Made by a program: the position numbers and the translations under genes. 64,000 nucleotides of DNA from Cryptosporangium aurantiacum (lineage in GTDB: Bacteria; Actinomycetota; Actinomycetes; Mycobacteriales; Cryptosporangiaceae): assembly GCF_900143005.1 (NCBI RefSeq), contig NZ_FRCS01000004.1, positions 372,001 to 436,000 on the forward strand. The letters are read 5' to 3'. Positions 7,962-18,729 of the stretch are shown piece by piece. The stretch's first letter is position 1. Every line of letters begins with the position of its first letter. The notes under the pieces were generated by a model. That model was not told where the DNA came from and searched no databases. It saw only the letters and a list, made by a program, of their open reading frames with translations.

Positions 7962-10900
7962 TCAGCGGCCGCCGTTGCCGTTCTCGTGCATCACGTCGCC
8001 GTGCGCACGGGCGTCCCAAACCAGGGTCGGTCCCGAGCGGAGCACGGTCGGCTGGTCGTCCTCGTCGCGCCCGTCATACGGATCGCGCGGATCGTACGGG
8101 TCACGAGCGGCCCGCGGGTCCCGTGCAGCACGCGGGTCGCGCCCGTCACGGGGGTCCCGAACGTCGCGGGGGTCGCGAGCGTCGCGCGGGTCCCGAACGT
8201 CGCGGGGGTCGCGAGCATCCCGCGGGTCCCGAGGGTCACGCGGGTCCCGAGCGTCGCGGGGGTCGTACGGGTCGCGAGGGTCGTACGGATCGCGGCCGTC
8301 GTAGGGGTCGCGTGCGTCCCAGTCACCACGCGGGTCGCGCGGGTCGCGGTCACGGGGGTCCCGGAAGTCACGCGCGTCGCGGGCGTCCCGCAGGTCGCCG
8401 GGTTCCATGGGCCATTCGGGCGTGCCCGGCCAGCCCCCGGCGAGCGGCGGCGGGCCGGAGGGCTGCCCGTACGGTTCGCCGTACGGGCCGGCGCCACCCG
8501 GCATCGGACCGCCGGACGTCGGACCGCCCGGAACCGGACCGCCTGGAATCGAGCCCGGCCCACCCGGAACCGGACCGAAGCCGCTCGGAACCGGACCCGG
8601 ACCGCCAGGAACCGGACCCGGACCACCGCCCGGAATCGGGCCATCGCTCGGAAGCGAGCCCGGGCCACCGCCCGGGACCGGACCGGGACCACCAGGCATC
8701 AGTCCGGGGCCGCCCGAGCTGGGGCCGCCCGAACCGGGGCCCAGCGGGCTGGGGCCACCGTTCGGGCCGGGGCCGCCGGGGCCGGGGCGCCGGTCATCGA
8801 AGCCGCGACGGCGGTCCCCACGCTCACCGCGGTCCCACTCGGCGGGCGGCGGGGGCGGCGGGATGTCCCACTCGCTCCCTCCGAACCCGTCCGGACGACG
8901 GAACGGCGCATCCGAGTCCTCTCGGCGTCCACCGAAGTCGGACGGGCGCGGGACCGGGCCGCTGGAGTTGGGACCGAGTCCGACCGGGCTGCCCGGGCCG
9001 CCCCCCGGAACCGGACCACCGCCCGGAATGGGGCCACCGCTCGGAAGCGGACCCGGACCACCGCCCGGGATCGGACCTGGACCGCCGGGGATCGGGCCGG
9101 CGCCGCCGGAAAACGAACCGGGGCCGCCAGGACCGACCGGGCCAGGGCCGAGCGGGCCGGGACTCACCGGGCCGAGTCCGATCTGGCTGTTGGGACTAGT
9201 GGGGCCGTTCAGCCCGCCAAGTCCGTTCGGGCCTCCGGCACCACTCGGGCCGTTGGGGCCGCCGGGACCATTGGAGCCGCCGGGACCGTTCAGCCCGCCG
9301 GGGCCTCCCGCGCCGCCGGGGCCGCCGGAGCCACCGGGACCACTCAGGCTGCCAGGCCCTCCCGGACCACCAAAGCCGTCCGGCCCGTTCAGCCCGCCCG
9401 GACCGTGGAGCCCGCCGGGGCCTCCCGCGCCACCGGGACCGCCGGAGCCACCGGGACCACTCACGCCGCCGGGGCCGTTCGGGCCGCCGGGGCCGCCGCT
9501 CGCGCCGAACGGGCGGTCGGACGGCGTGGTAAACGGCGAGTCGCCGGGCGGAAACGACGGTGCCGGGTGCGATCCGGTCACGCTGACCCGGCCGGTGTTG
9601 GCCGGGCGTCCGTTCCGAGGCCGCACCGCGGGGATCTCGCTGGTGGCGTCGTCCATCTCGTCGTACGGCTGCGACCGCGGCGGCGGCGGACCGGAGCGCG
9701 GTGAGACCGGCGGACCGCTGACCGGTCCGCCGAGCGCCGAAAGCTCACCGGTCGGGCGCTCGAACGAACGGGGCGCCGCGCCCCCGCGGCCGAACGGCGA
9801 GTCCGATGTCGACGATTGATCGCCCGAGTCTCGGGGTTCCCGCAGCTCGCGAACCCAGGCCGGCAGTCGGTCGGGGCCCTCCGACAACACTGCAGTCGCC
9901 TGGTCGGGACGGCCGTCCGAGAAATCGTCCGGGAAGGGGCGGAACTGGTCCGGGCCCTGAGGGCCGCGCGGGTCGGGACCCAGCTGCTCGGAACGCGGCC
10001 CCGGCTCGCCACCGGGACCCCGGTCGCCGCCCGACCCGCGCTCGACACCCAGCCCACGCTCAGCCCCTGGACCCCACTCAGGACCGGGACCACGCTCAGG
10101 ACCGCCGGGGCCGCGCTCGCCACCGGGACCACCCCCGAAACCACCGAGACCGCGCTCAGGTCCTCCGGGGCCACGCTCGCCGCTGAGGCCGCCAGGGCCA
10201 CGCTCGCCACCGGGGCCACGCTCGCCACCGGGACCACCGGGGCCACGCTCGCCACCGGGACCGGCGGGGCCGCGCTCGCCGCTGAGGCCGACCAGACCAC
10301 TAGGGCCGCGGTCAGAACCGCCAGGCTCGCCGCCGGAACCGCCAGGTCCGCGGCGTGCGGCGGCTTCCTCGATCGGGCCACGGCGCGCGGCGAGTTCTTC
10401 GATCGAGCCGCGGCGACCGGAATCGTCCCGACCGACCTCACGCAGACCCGGCTCTCGCGCCCCGATGTCACGGGGACCACCGTCGCGGGGAGCGCCCGGC
10501 GGCGGGCCGAACTCCGGCGGAACACTCAGCACCGCGGTCGGCGGCGGACCGATCACCGGCGGCTCGCCGAGGCCGGGACCCGCATCACCTGCGGAGCCGC
10601 CCGACACCGGCCGGTCGCCCAGGTGTGCGGCCGGCGCGCTCGGCTCCGGACGGCCGGTGCCGGGCGGCGGAGGCAGCACGCTTCCGCCCGGACCAGTCGC
10701 AGCGGAACTGTGGCCGGAGGCGTCGGGACCGGCCGGGCCGCCGGCAGCCGGGAAGGTCACCCGGCGCGGCTTCTCCGGCGCGGGACGCGCGGAACGCTCA
10801 CGCTCGCTGCCCGATGGTGCCGGACGACGCGGCTGGCCGAGCCGCACAGCCGGGTCGGCCGACGGCTCGGGGGGCGTCGGCGGCTGCCCGTGGCGTCCGG

Positions 10901-13187
10901 TGGACGGCCTGGGCGGGAACGGCTCGTCGTCGATGCCGGTCAGCGTCGCGATCGGATCGTTCAGCGGGTCGGCGGCGCGGACCGCGGTGGGCCGGTCGTT
11001 CGACTCGTCGTCGTTGGCGGCGTGCGAGGCAGGGGCGCCGAGCCGGCGGACCGGAGCGCCGTCCGGAACTCCACGGCGACCCCGCTCGGAACGCTCGGCT
11101 TCGGGACGCGGTGGGGCTCCCTCGTCAGAAACGACGCTCAGCCCCACGGGAGGCGAGACCGGCCGAGGCGCCTCGGGGCGGCTCGGCCCGTCTACCCGGC
11201 CCGCGCCATCAACACGGTCGGCGCCCTCACCACGACCAGGCCCATCAACAGGCCCCACCCCGTCAAGGCGACCCGGCCCGTCAAGGCGACCCGGCCCATC
11301 GAGGCGACCCGGCCCATCGAGGCGACCCGGCCCATCGAGGCGGCCGGGCCCATCAGCACGGCCTGCCCTCTCAGGGCGGCTTGCCACGTCAACGCGGCCG
11401 ACCACATCCGGACGGTCCGCTCCATCAGGACGACCAGCGCCCTCAGAACGACCAGCGCCCTCAGAACGACCAGCGCCCTCAGAACGACCCGGCCCATCGG
11501 GACGACCAGCACCTTCAAGACGACCAACGCCCGCAGAATGACCCGGCCCATCGGGACGGCCAGCGCCCTCGAGACGACCCGGCCCGTCAGGGCGGCCGGC
11601 GCCGTCGAACGAACGACCAGCGGCCTCGGAACGACCGATACCCTCAGAGCGACTCGGCCCATCGGGACGGCCAGCGCCCCCGAGACGACCCGGCCCGTCA
11701 GGGCGGCCGGCGCCGTCGAACGAACGACCAGCGGCCTCGGAACGACCGATACCCTCAGAGCGACCCGGCCCGTCGGGACGGCCAGTGCCCTCGAGCGAAC
11801 GACCGGCGCCCTCGGAACGTCCGACGCTCTCAGAGCGACTCGGCCCCTCGGCACGTCCGACGCCCTCGGAGCGACTCGGCCCATCGGAGCGACCCGACCC
11901 CTCAGCACGAGCGAGGCCCTCAGCGCGACCCGGTCCGTCGGAGTGAGCGACGCCCTCGGAGCGTCTCGGGCCGTCGGGGCGACCCGGCCCGTCGGAGCGG
12001 CTGGCGCCCTCGGAGCGGCTGGCGCCCTCGGAGCGGCCCGGCGCCTCGGAACGCACAGCGCTGTCGGAAAGGCCAGCACCCTCGAGACGACCCGGCCCGT
12101 CAGGGCGGCCGGCGCCGTCGGACGAACGACCAGCGCCCTCGGCACGGCCCGGAGCGTCACCACCGACCACCGTCAGACCGGGACCGCGAGCCGGCGTCAC
12201 CGGCTCCACACCGGTACGCCGGGCAGCACGGCCCCCACGCGGAACCGGCGCCAACACCGGGCGACCGGGCTCGTCGGTCGGAGCGGCGGGCGTGGTCGAG
12301 GACGGCGGTCCGAGCGGTTCCGCCGGGCTCGACGCAGCCGGGCTCGACGCAGCCGGAGAGGGAGCGGGAGTCGGAGCCGGCGAAGTAGAAGGAGCAGTCA
12401 GCGGATCGACGGACGGCGCCGGCGCCGGAACCCGTGCGGCCGGCGGGAGCGGACCCGGCGTCGCTGTGGGAACGATCGGCTCGCCGGGCGACGGCTTTCG
12501 CGGAGCGTCCGTATCGACCGAAGCGGCAGCGACGGAGAGCGGAACCGACGCACCACTCCCGGACGGGAACGGAACAGCAGAATAGGGACGGCTGACGGCC
12601 GCATCTTCGGTGCGCCCCACTGACCGGGCGAAAGCGTGCGCCTGGTCTCCGATGTCGAGCAGCAGCGTCCCGACCGACGAGCGCCAGACGCCGAGCGTCG
12701 CGACGGTCAGCGGCAGACCGTTCTCGACCAGGAGCTGGAACGTCGCGGTGGTGCGGTCGGCGAGTTCACCGGCGACCAGCACGAGCTTGGGGTTCGGCGC
12801 GAGCTTGCTGATGCCCTCGTCGTCGGCGAACCGCTTCCAGTCGTTCCAGAAGACGTCCTCGCCGCGCCAGTAGAGCGTCGCCAGCTCTTCCAGGCTGGCC
12901 GCGCGGGCCCACCCGAAGTATTCGAGGCATTCGGCCAGCTCGTTGCGGTCGACCCGCTGGCGCGCGTGGACGACGACCAGCCGCCCTTCGCCGTCGACGG
13001 CGATCAGCGTGGGGTGGCCGCCACCGCTGATCGTCGGACGCTGTTGGATCCGGAGTAATCGGCTGCCGTAGACGGGATCAGGATCACGCCATAACGCGTC
13101 CTCGATCTGCCGGTCGAAGTCACCGACACCTTGGTCCAGGCGCTGGAGCGGGACCAGGCCATCGGGCCCGACCTCGAAGAGCGGCAT
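7962..13187 (-). CDS. Giant low-complexity protein with N-terminal globular domain
   Basis: A 1741-residue open frame starting at the ATG at 13187 with a strong ribosome site (AGGAGG, 10 nt upstream). Residues 1-200 look globular (for example [18 protein letters not shown], then [17 protein letters not shown]), with a strand pattern slightly recalling NucS/DUF91-type PD-(D/E)XK folds but lacking their acidic and Lys residues; this is a weak inference. The rest is disordered repeat: Pro/Ala/Ser to about 310, then GR-S/P-D/E-G hexads to about 680, mixed Pro/Gly, GERGPGG blocks (about 990-1080), [11 protein letters not shown] collagen-like blocks (about 1190-1330), and RDPRDARD blocks near the C-terminus ending in a short ordered tail. 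No signal peptide or membrane helix is seen. It stands alone. Confidence 0.75.
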   Translation of the reverse strand: MPLFEVGPDGLVPLQRLDQGVGDFDRQIEDALWRDPDPVYGSRLLRIQQRPTISGGGHPTLIAVDGEGRLVVVHARQRVDRNELAECLEYFGWARAASLEELATLYWRGEDVFWNDWKRFADDEGISKLAPNPKLVLVAGELADRTTATFQLLVENGLPLTVATLGVWRSSVGTLLLDIGDQAHAFARSVGRTEDAAVSRPYSAVPFPSGSGASVPLSVAAASVDTDAPRKPSPGEPIVPTATPGPLPPAARVPAPAPSVDPLTAPSTSPAPTPAPSPAASSPAASSPAEPLGPPSSTTPAAPTDEPGRPVLAPVPRGGRAARRTGVEPVTPARGPGLTVVGGDAPGRAEGAGRSSDGAGRPDGPGRLEGAGLSDSAVRSEAPGRSEGASRSEGASRSDGPGRPDGPRRSEGVAHSDGPGRAEGLARAEGSGRSDGPSRSEGVGRAEGPSRSESVGRSEGAGRSLEGTGRPDGPGRSEGIGRSEAAGRSFDGAGRPDGPGRLGGAGRPDGPSRSEGIGRSEAAGRSFDGAGRPDGPGRLEGAGRPDGPGHSAGVGRLEGAGRPDGPGRSEGAGRSEGAGRSEGAGRPDGADRPDVVGRVDVASRPERAGRADGPGRLDGPGRLDGPGRLDGPGRLDGPGRLDGVGPVDGPGRGEGADRVDGAGRVDGPSRPEAPRPVSPPVGLSVVSDEGAPPRPEAERSERGRRGVPDGAPVRRLGAPASHAANDDESNDRPTAVRAADPLNDPIATLTGIDDEPFPPRPSTGRHGQPPTPPEPSADPAVRLGQPRRPAPSGSERERSARPAPEKPRRVTFPAAGGPAGPDASGHSSAATGPGGSVLPPPPGTGRPEPSAPAAHLGDRPVSGGSAGDAGPGLGEPPVIGPPPTAVLSVPPEFGPPPGAPRDGGPRDIGAREPGLREVGRDDSGRRGSIEELAARRGPIEEAAARRGPGGSGGEPGGSDRGPSGLVGLSGERGPAGPGGERGPGGPGGERGPGGERGPGGLSGERGPGGPERGLGGFGGGPGGERGPGGPERGPGPEWGPGAERGLGVERGSGGDRGPGGEPGPRSEQLGPDPRGPQGPDQFRPFPDDFSDGRPDQATAVLSEGPDRLPAWVRELREPRDSGDQSSTSDSPFGRGGAAPRSFERPTGELSALGGPVSGPPVSPRSGPPPPRSQPYDEMDDATSEIPAVRPRNGRPANTGRVSVTGSHPAPSFPPGDSPFTTPSDRPFGASGGPGGPNGPGGVSGPGGSGGPGGAGGPGGLHGPGGLNGPDGFGGPGGPGSLSGPGGSGGPGGAGGPGGLNGPGGSNGPGGPNGPSGAGGPNGLGGLNGPTSPNSQIGLGPVSPGPLGPGPVGPGGPGSFSGGAGPIPGGPGPIPGGGPGPLPSGGPIPGGGPVPGGGPGSPVGLGPNSSGPVPRPSDFGGRREDSDAPFRRPDGFGGSEWDIPPPPPPAEWDRGERGDRRRGFDDRRPGPGGPGPNGGPSPLGPGSGGPSSGGPGLMPGGPGPVPGGGPGSLPSDGPIPGGGPGPVPGGPGPVPSGFGPVPGGPGSIPGGPVPGGPTSGGPMPGGAGPYGEPYGQPSGPPPLAGGWPGTPEWPMEPGDLRDARDARDFRDPRDRDPRDPRGDWDARDPYDGRDPYDPRDPYDPRDARDPRDPRDPRDARDPRDVRDPRDARDPRDVRDPRDGRDPRAARDPRAARDPYDPRDPYDGRDEDDQPTVLRSGPTLVWDARAHGDVMHENGNGGR
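11552..11773. repeat. Two near-identical 111-bp direct repeats inside the giant gene
   Basis: The block starting at 11552 recurs at 11663 with very few differences. The 111-bp period equals 37 codons, so the reading frame is kept. It is a recent duplication within the hexad-repeat part of the giant protein. Confidence 0.8.
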
Positions 13188-13385
13188 GAAGTCCTAACCT
13201 CCTACATCGGTTCGACACCGACGATCCGCCCGGGAGTCGTCGCGCCGCACCGCGTCCGGGGTATCGGGCCTCCGGACTAGGCACGCCGGAAGACCACTGG
13301 TCGCCCCGGACATCTGTGTTCGGGTCGTTACCCGGCGGCCTGTTCCGCTAGAGGCCGCTTTCGCAGCCTGCCACACTCCCGGTGT

Positions 13386-14920
<1,535 letters not shown>

Positions 14921-14924
<4 letters not shown>

Positions 14925-15931
14925 GACGCGCCCGTTCGTGAGGTGGACGTGCGCGCCGCGCGGCTCGGGCGCACCAGCGCGCGGAGGATTAGGGTCGCCG
15001 CGCCGAGCGCGGCCGCGCCCGCGCCGACCAGCAGGGAGAGCCGCGCCGCCGGGACGATGTCGGCCGGCCGGGCCTCCCGGCCGTCACCGAGCACCGGACG
15101 CTCGTCGACGGCGCCGCCGTACGTATTGCGGCCGCCGAGCCGAATGCCCAGCGCACCCGCGGTCGCTGCCTCGCACTGGCCGGCGTTCGGGCTCGGATGC
15201 GCGCCGCCGTCCCGCCGCCAGGTGCGCCAGGCCTCCCCCGCGGCGCCGCGGCGTACCAGCGGTGCGGCGCCGATCGTCAGAAGGGCGGTGAGCCTGGACG
15301 GCACGAGGTTGAGTAGGTCGTCGAACCGCGCGGACGCCCAGCCGAACTGGACATACCGGTCCGATCGGTGCCCGACCATGGCGTCCAGGGTGTTGACCGC
15401 GCGATAGCCGACCAACCCGGGGATCCCCGCCACCGCACCCCAGAAATACGGAGCGACGACGGCGTCCGCGGTGTTCTCCGCGACCGACTCGACGACCGCC
15501 CTGGCGAGTGCCGGAGGTTCCAGACCGGCCGGATCACGTCCGCAGAGGTGAGAGAGGCGGTTGCGCGCACCGGGCAGATCGTCGGCGGCGAGCAGGCGGT
15601 CCATCGCACCGGCCTCGCGGCGCAGTGACGCCCCGCCGACCACCGCCCACGTCGTCACCGCGGTGGCGGCTGCACGCAAAACTGGGCGTCGGCGGGTCAA
15701 TCGGTCGACCGCGACGGCTGCGGCCACCGGTGCCCCGACCGCGAGCGCGGTGTAGACGACGCCCCGGGGACGCGTCGGCGCGTAGAGCCGCCGCTCGAGC
15801 GCTGCGGCGAACCGCCCGTACCCGGCGACCGGGTGGCCTCGGCGCGGGTCCGGGACGACGTGGTCGAGCATCGCGCCGAGGGTCAGCCCGACGGCCGTGG
15901 CGAGCAGGTCGGAGCGGGACGGAGCAGACAC
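14921..15931 (-). CDS. cobD: Adenosylcobinamide-phosphate synthase CobD/CbiB
   Basis: 336 residues. Integral membrane enzyme that attaches aminopropanol phosphate to adenosylcobyric acid. Recognisable motifs are [17 protein letters not shown] near the N-terminus, [33 protein letters not shown], and the C-terminal [16 protein letters not shown] segment, all typical of CbiB/CobD. Several hydrophobic helices are present. Start is the GTG at 15931. It is the first gene of a cobD-cobQ operon; I saw no cobalamin riboswitch in the 228 bp upstream. Confidence 0.95.
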
Positions 15932-16159
15932 CGCCCGAGCCTAGCCAGCGGCCGTGCGCTGGCTCGCCGCCACTGCTCTCTGCGGTGGCGCCTGACACAC
16001 CCGCGTTAGCACAAGCGCTGTCGCCGTCGGCGGCGTCCACAGGGGTGGGAGTTGTGCACAGGCACGCGGGCAGGCACTGCCCGGGCGGTGGTGGCGCCGG
16101 GACCGTGGTGGTGCGCCCGGGTGTCCGGGCAGACGATTCGCGGAAGCAGGGATCTTCAG

Positions 16160-17356
16160 ATGAACGAGACGATCACCACGCTCGTGGGGAACGTCGTCGA
16201 CACGCCGAGTCGGCGAACTCTCGACTCCGGCGTGAGCGTCACGTCGTTCCGAGTAGCCTCCACCTCCCGACGATTCGACCGGGTGACCAACCGTTGGGTC
16301 GACGGCGATTCGCTCTACCTCAAGGTGACGTGCTGGCGCTCGCTGGCCGAGAACACGTCCGTCTCGCTGGTGAAGGGCGATCCGGTGATCGTCACCGGGC
16401 GCCTGTACACCCGCCTCTACGAGGTGGCCGAGTCCCGGCGGGCGGCCTACGAACTGGAGGCGACGGCCATCGGCTTCGACCTCAACCGCGGCCGGGCCAC
16501 GTTCCAACGCATGCCGAGCTCGCGTGCGGTGACCGTGGACGAGGCGGGTCCGGACGGTCTGCCGACGGGCAGCGCGGTGGATGCGCACCTGGATACCGGC
16601 GTGACGACGGAGAGCGGCGTCGCGGTGGGCGCCGATCCGCTCGGCGATGACGAGGAGGACGAGCGACCGGAGTCCGGGCCGCACATGGAGGGCATCGACG
16701 TACCTCGTACCCCACCGGTCGGCCCCGACGGCCGCCCGCTCGGCCCGCCGTTCGGCCCAGCCGGCGCGGTAGGTCGCGCTACTTCGACCAGCGCGGTTGG
16801 TCGGGCCACCCCCACCGGCGCGGAAGGCCGCGCCGTCCCGACCGGCGCGGAAGGCCGCCCCAGCCCGACCAGCGCGGGAGGCGTGAACAGCGCGTCCGGC
16901 GCCGGGGGCGCGAGCACGGCAGGCAACGCGGGGGGCGCGAGCAGCGCGTCCGGCGGCGGGGACGTGGGACGCGCGAGCACCGCAGGAGGCGCAGGCAGCG
17001 CGTCCGGCGCTGGGGGCGCGAGCACCGCGGGAGGCGCCGGGGGCGCGAGCACGACAGGCAGCGCGAGCGGCGCGGGAGGCGCGGGCAACGCGTCCGGCGC
17101 CGGGGGCGCGAGCACTGCGGGCAGCGCAGGCAGCGCGAGTGGCGCGGGAGGCGCGGGCAGCGCCGGGGGCGCGGGCGCGGTGGGAGGCGCGAGCGGCGCG
17201 GGAGGTGCGGGTGGTCGAACCGGGCCCGTTGGCGTGGGAGGCGCTGGGGCGGCGGCTACCACGGCGGCTGGGGCGGGTGGCTCGGCCGCTGAGGCGGAGC
17301 GGGACACTCCGCGGCCGGGCCCCCGTCGTCGCGGCTCATCGGCGGTTCCCGCGTAA
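16160..17356 (+). CDS. ssb: Single-stranded DNA-binding protein paralog with long Gly/Ala/Ser tail
   Basis: 398 residues. Residues 1-115 are an OB fold of the SSB family (METITTLVGNVV-type start, VTSFRVASTSRR, YLKVTCWRSLAENT, KGDPVIVTGRLYTRLYE). Residues 120-190 are acidic and polar. From about 235 the protein is almost pure Gly/Ala/Ser/Thr (GAGGAST-type repeats), ending in RRRGSSAVPA. The acidic tip (DDDIPF type) through which housekeeping SSB recruits partners is absent, so this is probably an accessory paralog rather than the replication SSB. The ATG at 16160 has a purine-rich site (GGAAGCAGGG) upstream. It is divergent from cobD. Confidence 0.85.
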   Translation: MNETITTLVGNVVDTPSRRTLDSGVSVTSFRVASTSRRFDRVTNRWVDGDSLYLKVTCWRSLAENTSVSLVKGDPVIVTGRLYTRLYEVAESRRAAYELEATAIGFDLNRGRATFQRMPSSRAVTVDEAGPDGLPTGSAVDAHLDTGVTTESGVAVGADPLGDDEEDERPESGPHMEGIDVPRTPPVGPDGRPLGPPFGPAGAVGRATSTSAVGRATPTGAEGRAVPTGAEGRPSPTSAGGVNSASGAGGASTAGNAGGASSASGGGDVGRASTAGGAGSASGAGGASTAGGAGGASTTGSASGAGGAGNASGAGGASTAGSAGSASGAGGAGSAGGAGAVGGASGAGGAGGRTGPVGVGGAGAAATTAAGAGGSAAEAERDTPRPGPRRRGSSAVPA

Positions 17357-17433
17357 CGCGGCAGCCGTCAGAGCGATGTGCCCGGAGAGTGGTCTGTAGG
17401 ACTGCGACTCACGGTGCTACCGGTCGGCGCCCA

Positions 17434-17481
17434 AGCGGATTGCATTTGGAAGACGTATGGCCCTTCCAAATGCAATCCGCT
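17434..17481. terminator. Perfect 19-bp inverted repeat between convergent genes
   Basis: Arms agcggattgcatttggaag (17434-17452) and its exact complement (17463-17481) flank a 10-nt loop. The arms are about 50 percent AT, unlike the surrounding DNA. It sits between the stop codons of the SSB paralog and the GNAT gene, so a bidirectional terminator is the simplest reading, although no U-tract follows. Confidence 0.7.
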
Positions 17482-17506
17482 CAACGGCGCACGGCAGCGG
17501 TAGGCG

Positions 17507-18565
17507 TCAGACCGTGGCTATTCGGGGACGGGCGACGACCGGATACGGCATCCGGACGGCGGGCTCGGGCAGCGGGCGGTCATCAACGCCCGGCTCGCCG
17601 GGCACCGGCTCCGGCTCGAACGGCAGTGGGATGCGCGTCACCAGCAGATCGCCGGTGTACCGGGTACGCCGCTCCAATCCCAGCCGGTGCAGCATCGCCC
17701 GCAGCGCGCGGTTCTCCGGTCCGCCGAACGAGACAGCTTCGCGGTGCCCGAGCTCGTACGCGACGTGCAACGCGTGCTTGGCCAGGATCGCGCCCAGCCC
17801 GCGCCGCCGATGGTCCTCTCGCACCAGCACTCCGAAATCGGCGACCGGGAGGTGGCCGGTGATCTGCGCGACTCCGACCAAGCGGAACCCGCTGAACGCC
17901 ACGAGCGTGCAACTGCCGGGCACGGCGTCCAGGCATTGCTCCGGATCGGTCAGCGCGGGCGGCAGCGCCCCCGGGTACCGGTCCCGCAGCGAGGCAGGCG
18001 TCGAGCGCTCGTGCAGGTCGGCGACTGCGGCGGCGTCCCGAGGCCGGGCCGGACGGATCGCCACCACCGCCCCACCCACCAGCGCGGCGTGCACGACCGC
18101 GCGAGCCCGGGAGGGCCGAGCGGCCGGGCGACGGACAGCCTCGCTCCCGACGGGCGAGCCCAACCCGACCGAGCCCGAGGCGGCCAAACCCGCGCCAGCC
18201 GGACCTACGGCGGGTGCAGCCGTGGGCGGCGGACCCGACGCGGCCGGACCAGCGGTAGCCCGATCCGAGGCAGCCGGATCGGCGGAGCACGAGCCGCCAG
18301 CCGGTGGAGCGGCCGCCGGTGGGCCCGCGGAGGCCGGAGCCGCGGAGGCCGGAGCCGCGGAGGCCGGAGCCGCAGAGGCCGGAGCCGCAGAGGCCGGAGC
18401 CGCAGAGGCCGGAGCCGCAGAGGCCGGAGCCGCAGAGGCCGGAGCCGCAGAGGCGGGGGGCGGGGTGGATGGATCTGGGGAGGACGAGTCCTCGGCGGGT
18501 GGAGGCGGGGCACCTCGCGGCAGGTTGGTTGGAACTGGGGCCGGGCGCGCCCGGTCGCTTGCCAC
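17507..18565 (-). CDS. GNAT N-acetyltransferase with PASAA-repeat N-terminal tail
   Basis: 352 residues. The C-terminal half (from about 165) is a GNAT acyltransferase: VAIRPARPRDAAAVADLH at the start, the acetyl-CoA pyrophosphate loop in REDHRRRGLGAILAKHAL, then a final Gly-Pro-Glu-Asn helix. It resembles the GNAT modules of protein lysine acetyltransferases. The first 165 residues are disordered and Ala/Pro rich, including eight PASAA repeats from a 15-bp array. The GTG at 18565 was chosen because GGAGG lies 8 nt upstream of it; a GTG three codons earlier has no room for a ribosome site. Substrate unknown. Confidence 0.82.
   Translation of the reverse strand: MASDRARPAPVPTNLPRGAPPPPAEDSSSPDPSTPPPASAAPASAAPASAAPASAAPASAAPASAAPASAAPASAAPASAGPPAAAPPAGGSCSADPAASDRATAGPAASGPPPTAAPAVGPAGAGLAASGSVGLGSPVGSEAVRRPAARPSRARAVVHAALVGGAVVAIRPARPRDAAAVADLHERSTPASLRDRYPGALPPALTDPEQCLDAVPGSCTLVAFSGFRLVGVAQITGHLPVADFGVLVREDHRRRGLGAILAKHALHVAYELGHREAVSFGGPENRALRAMLHRLGLERRTRYTGDLLVTRIPLPFEPEPVPGEPGVDDRPLPEPAVRMPYPVVARPRIATV
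18327..18446. repeat. 15-bp tandem repeat (8 copies) in GNAT gene
   Basis: Eight uninterrupted 15-bp units (gcggaggccggagcc and a gcagag variant), coding for PASAA on the minus strand. The unit keeps the reading frame. Confidence 0.92.
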
Positions 18566-18729
18566 GGGTGTCACCTCCGCGTCGCTGTGCGGTCGACGTC
18601 AGCGTCCGTGGCTACTGTTTCGACGGCGTCACACGTGGGTGATAAGTCAGGTTCGGCGGATCCGTCCACCCTCTCGACAACTGGCCGTACCTGCGGTTCA
18701 ACCTCCGGTGAGCGTGGCTGAGAGGTTGG

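Noticed and set aside
8123-12623. Several long plus-strand frames opposite the giant gene
   Set aside because: They are mirror images of the repeat DNA (runs of Pro, Arg and Thr) and lack a globular start; the minus frame has a strong ribosome site and a folded N-terminal domain.
15932-16159. Possible cobalamin riboswitch (GCCACTG) upstream of cobD
   Set aside because: The motif is on the strand opposite to cobD and the other conserved B12-box elements are missing.
18690-18729. TPP-riboswitch-like GGCTGAGAGG near 18718
   Set aside because: Only this short match; no P1-P3 framework or CTGAT...GGGA elements, and no thiamine gene follows.
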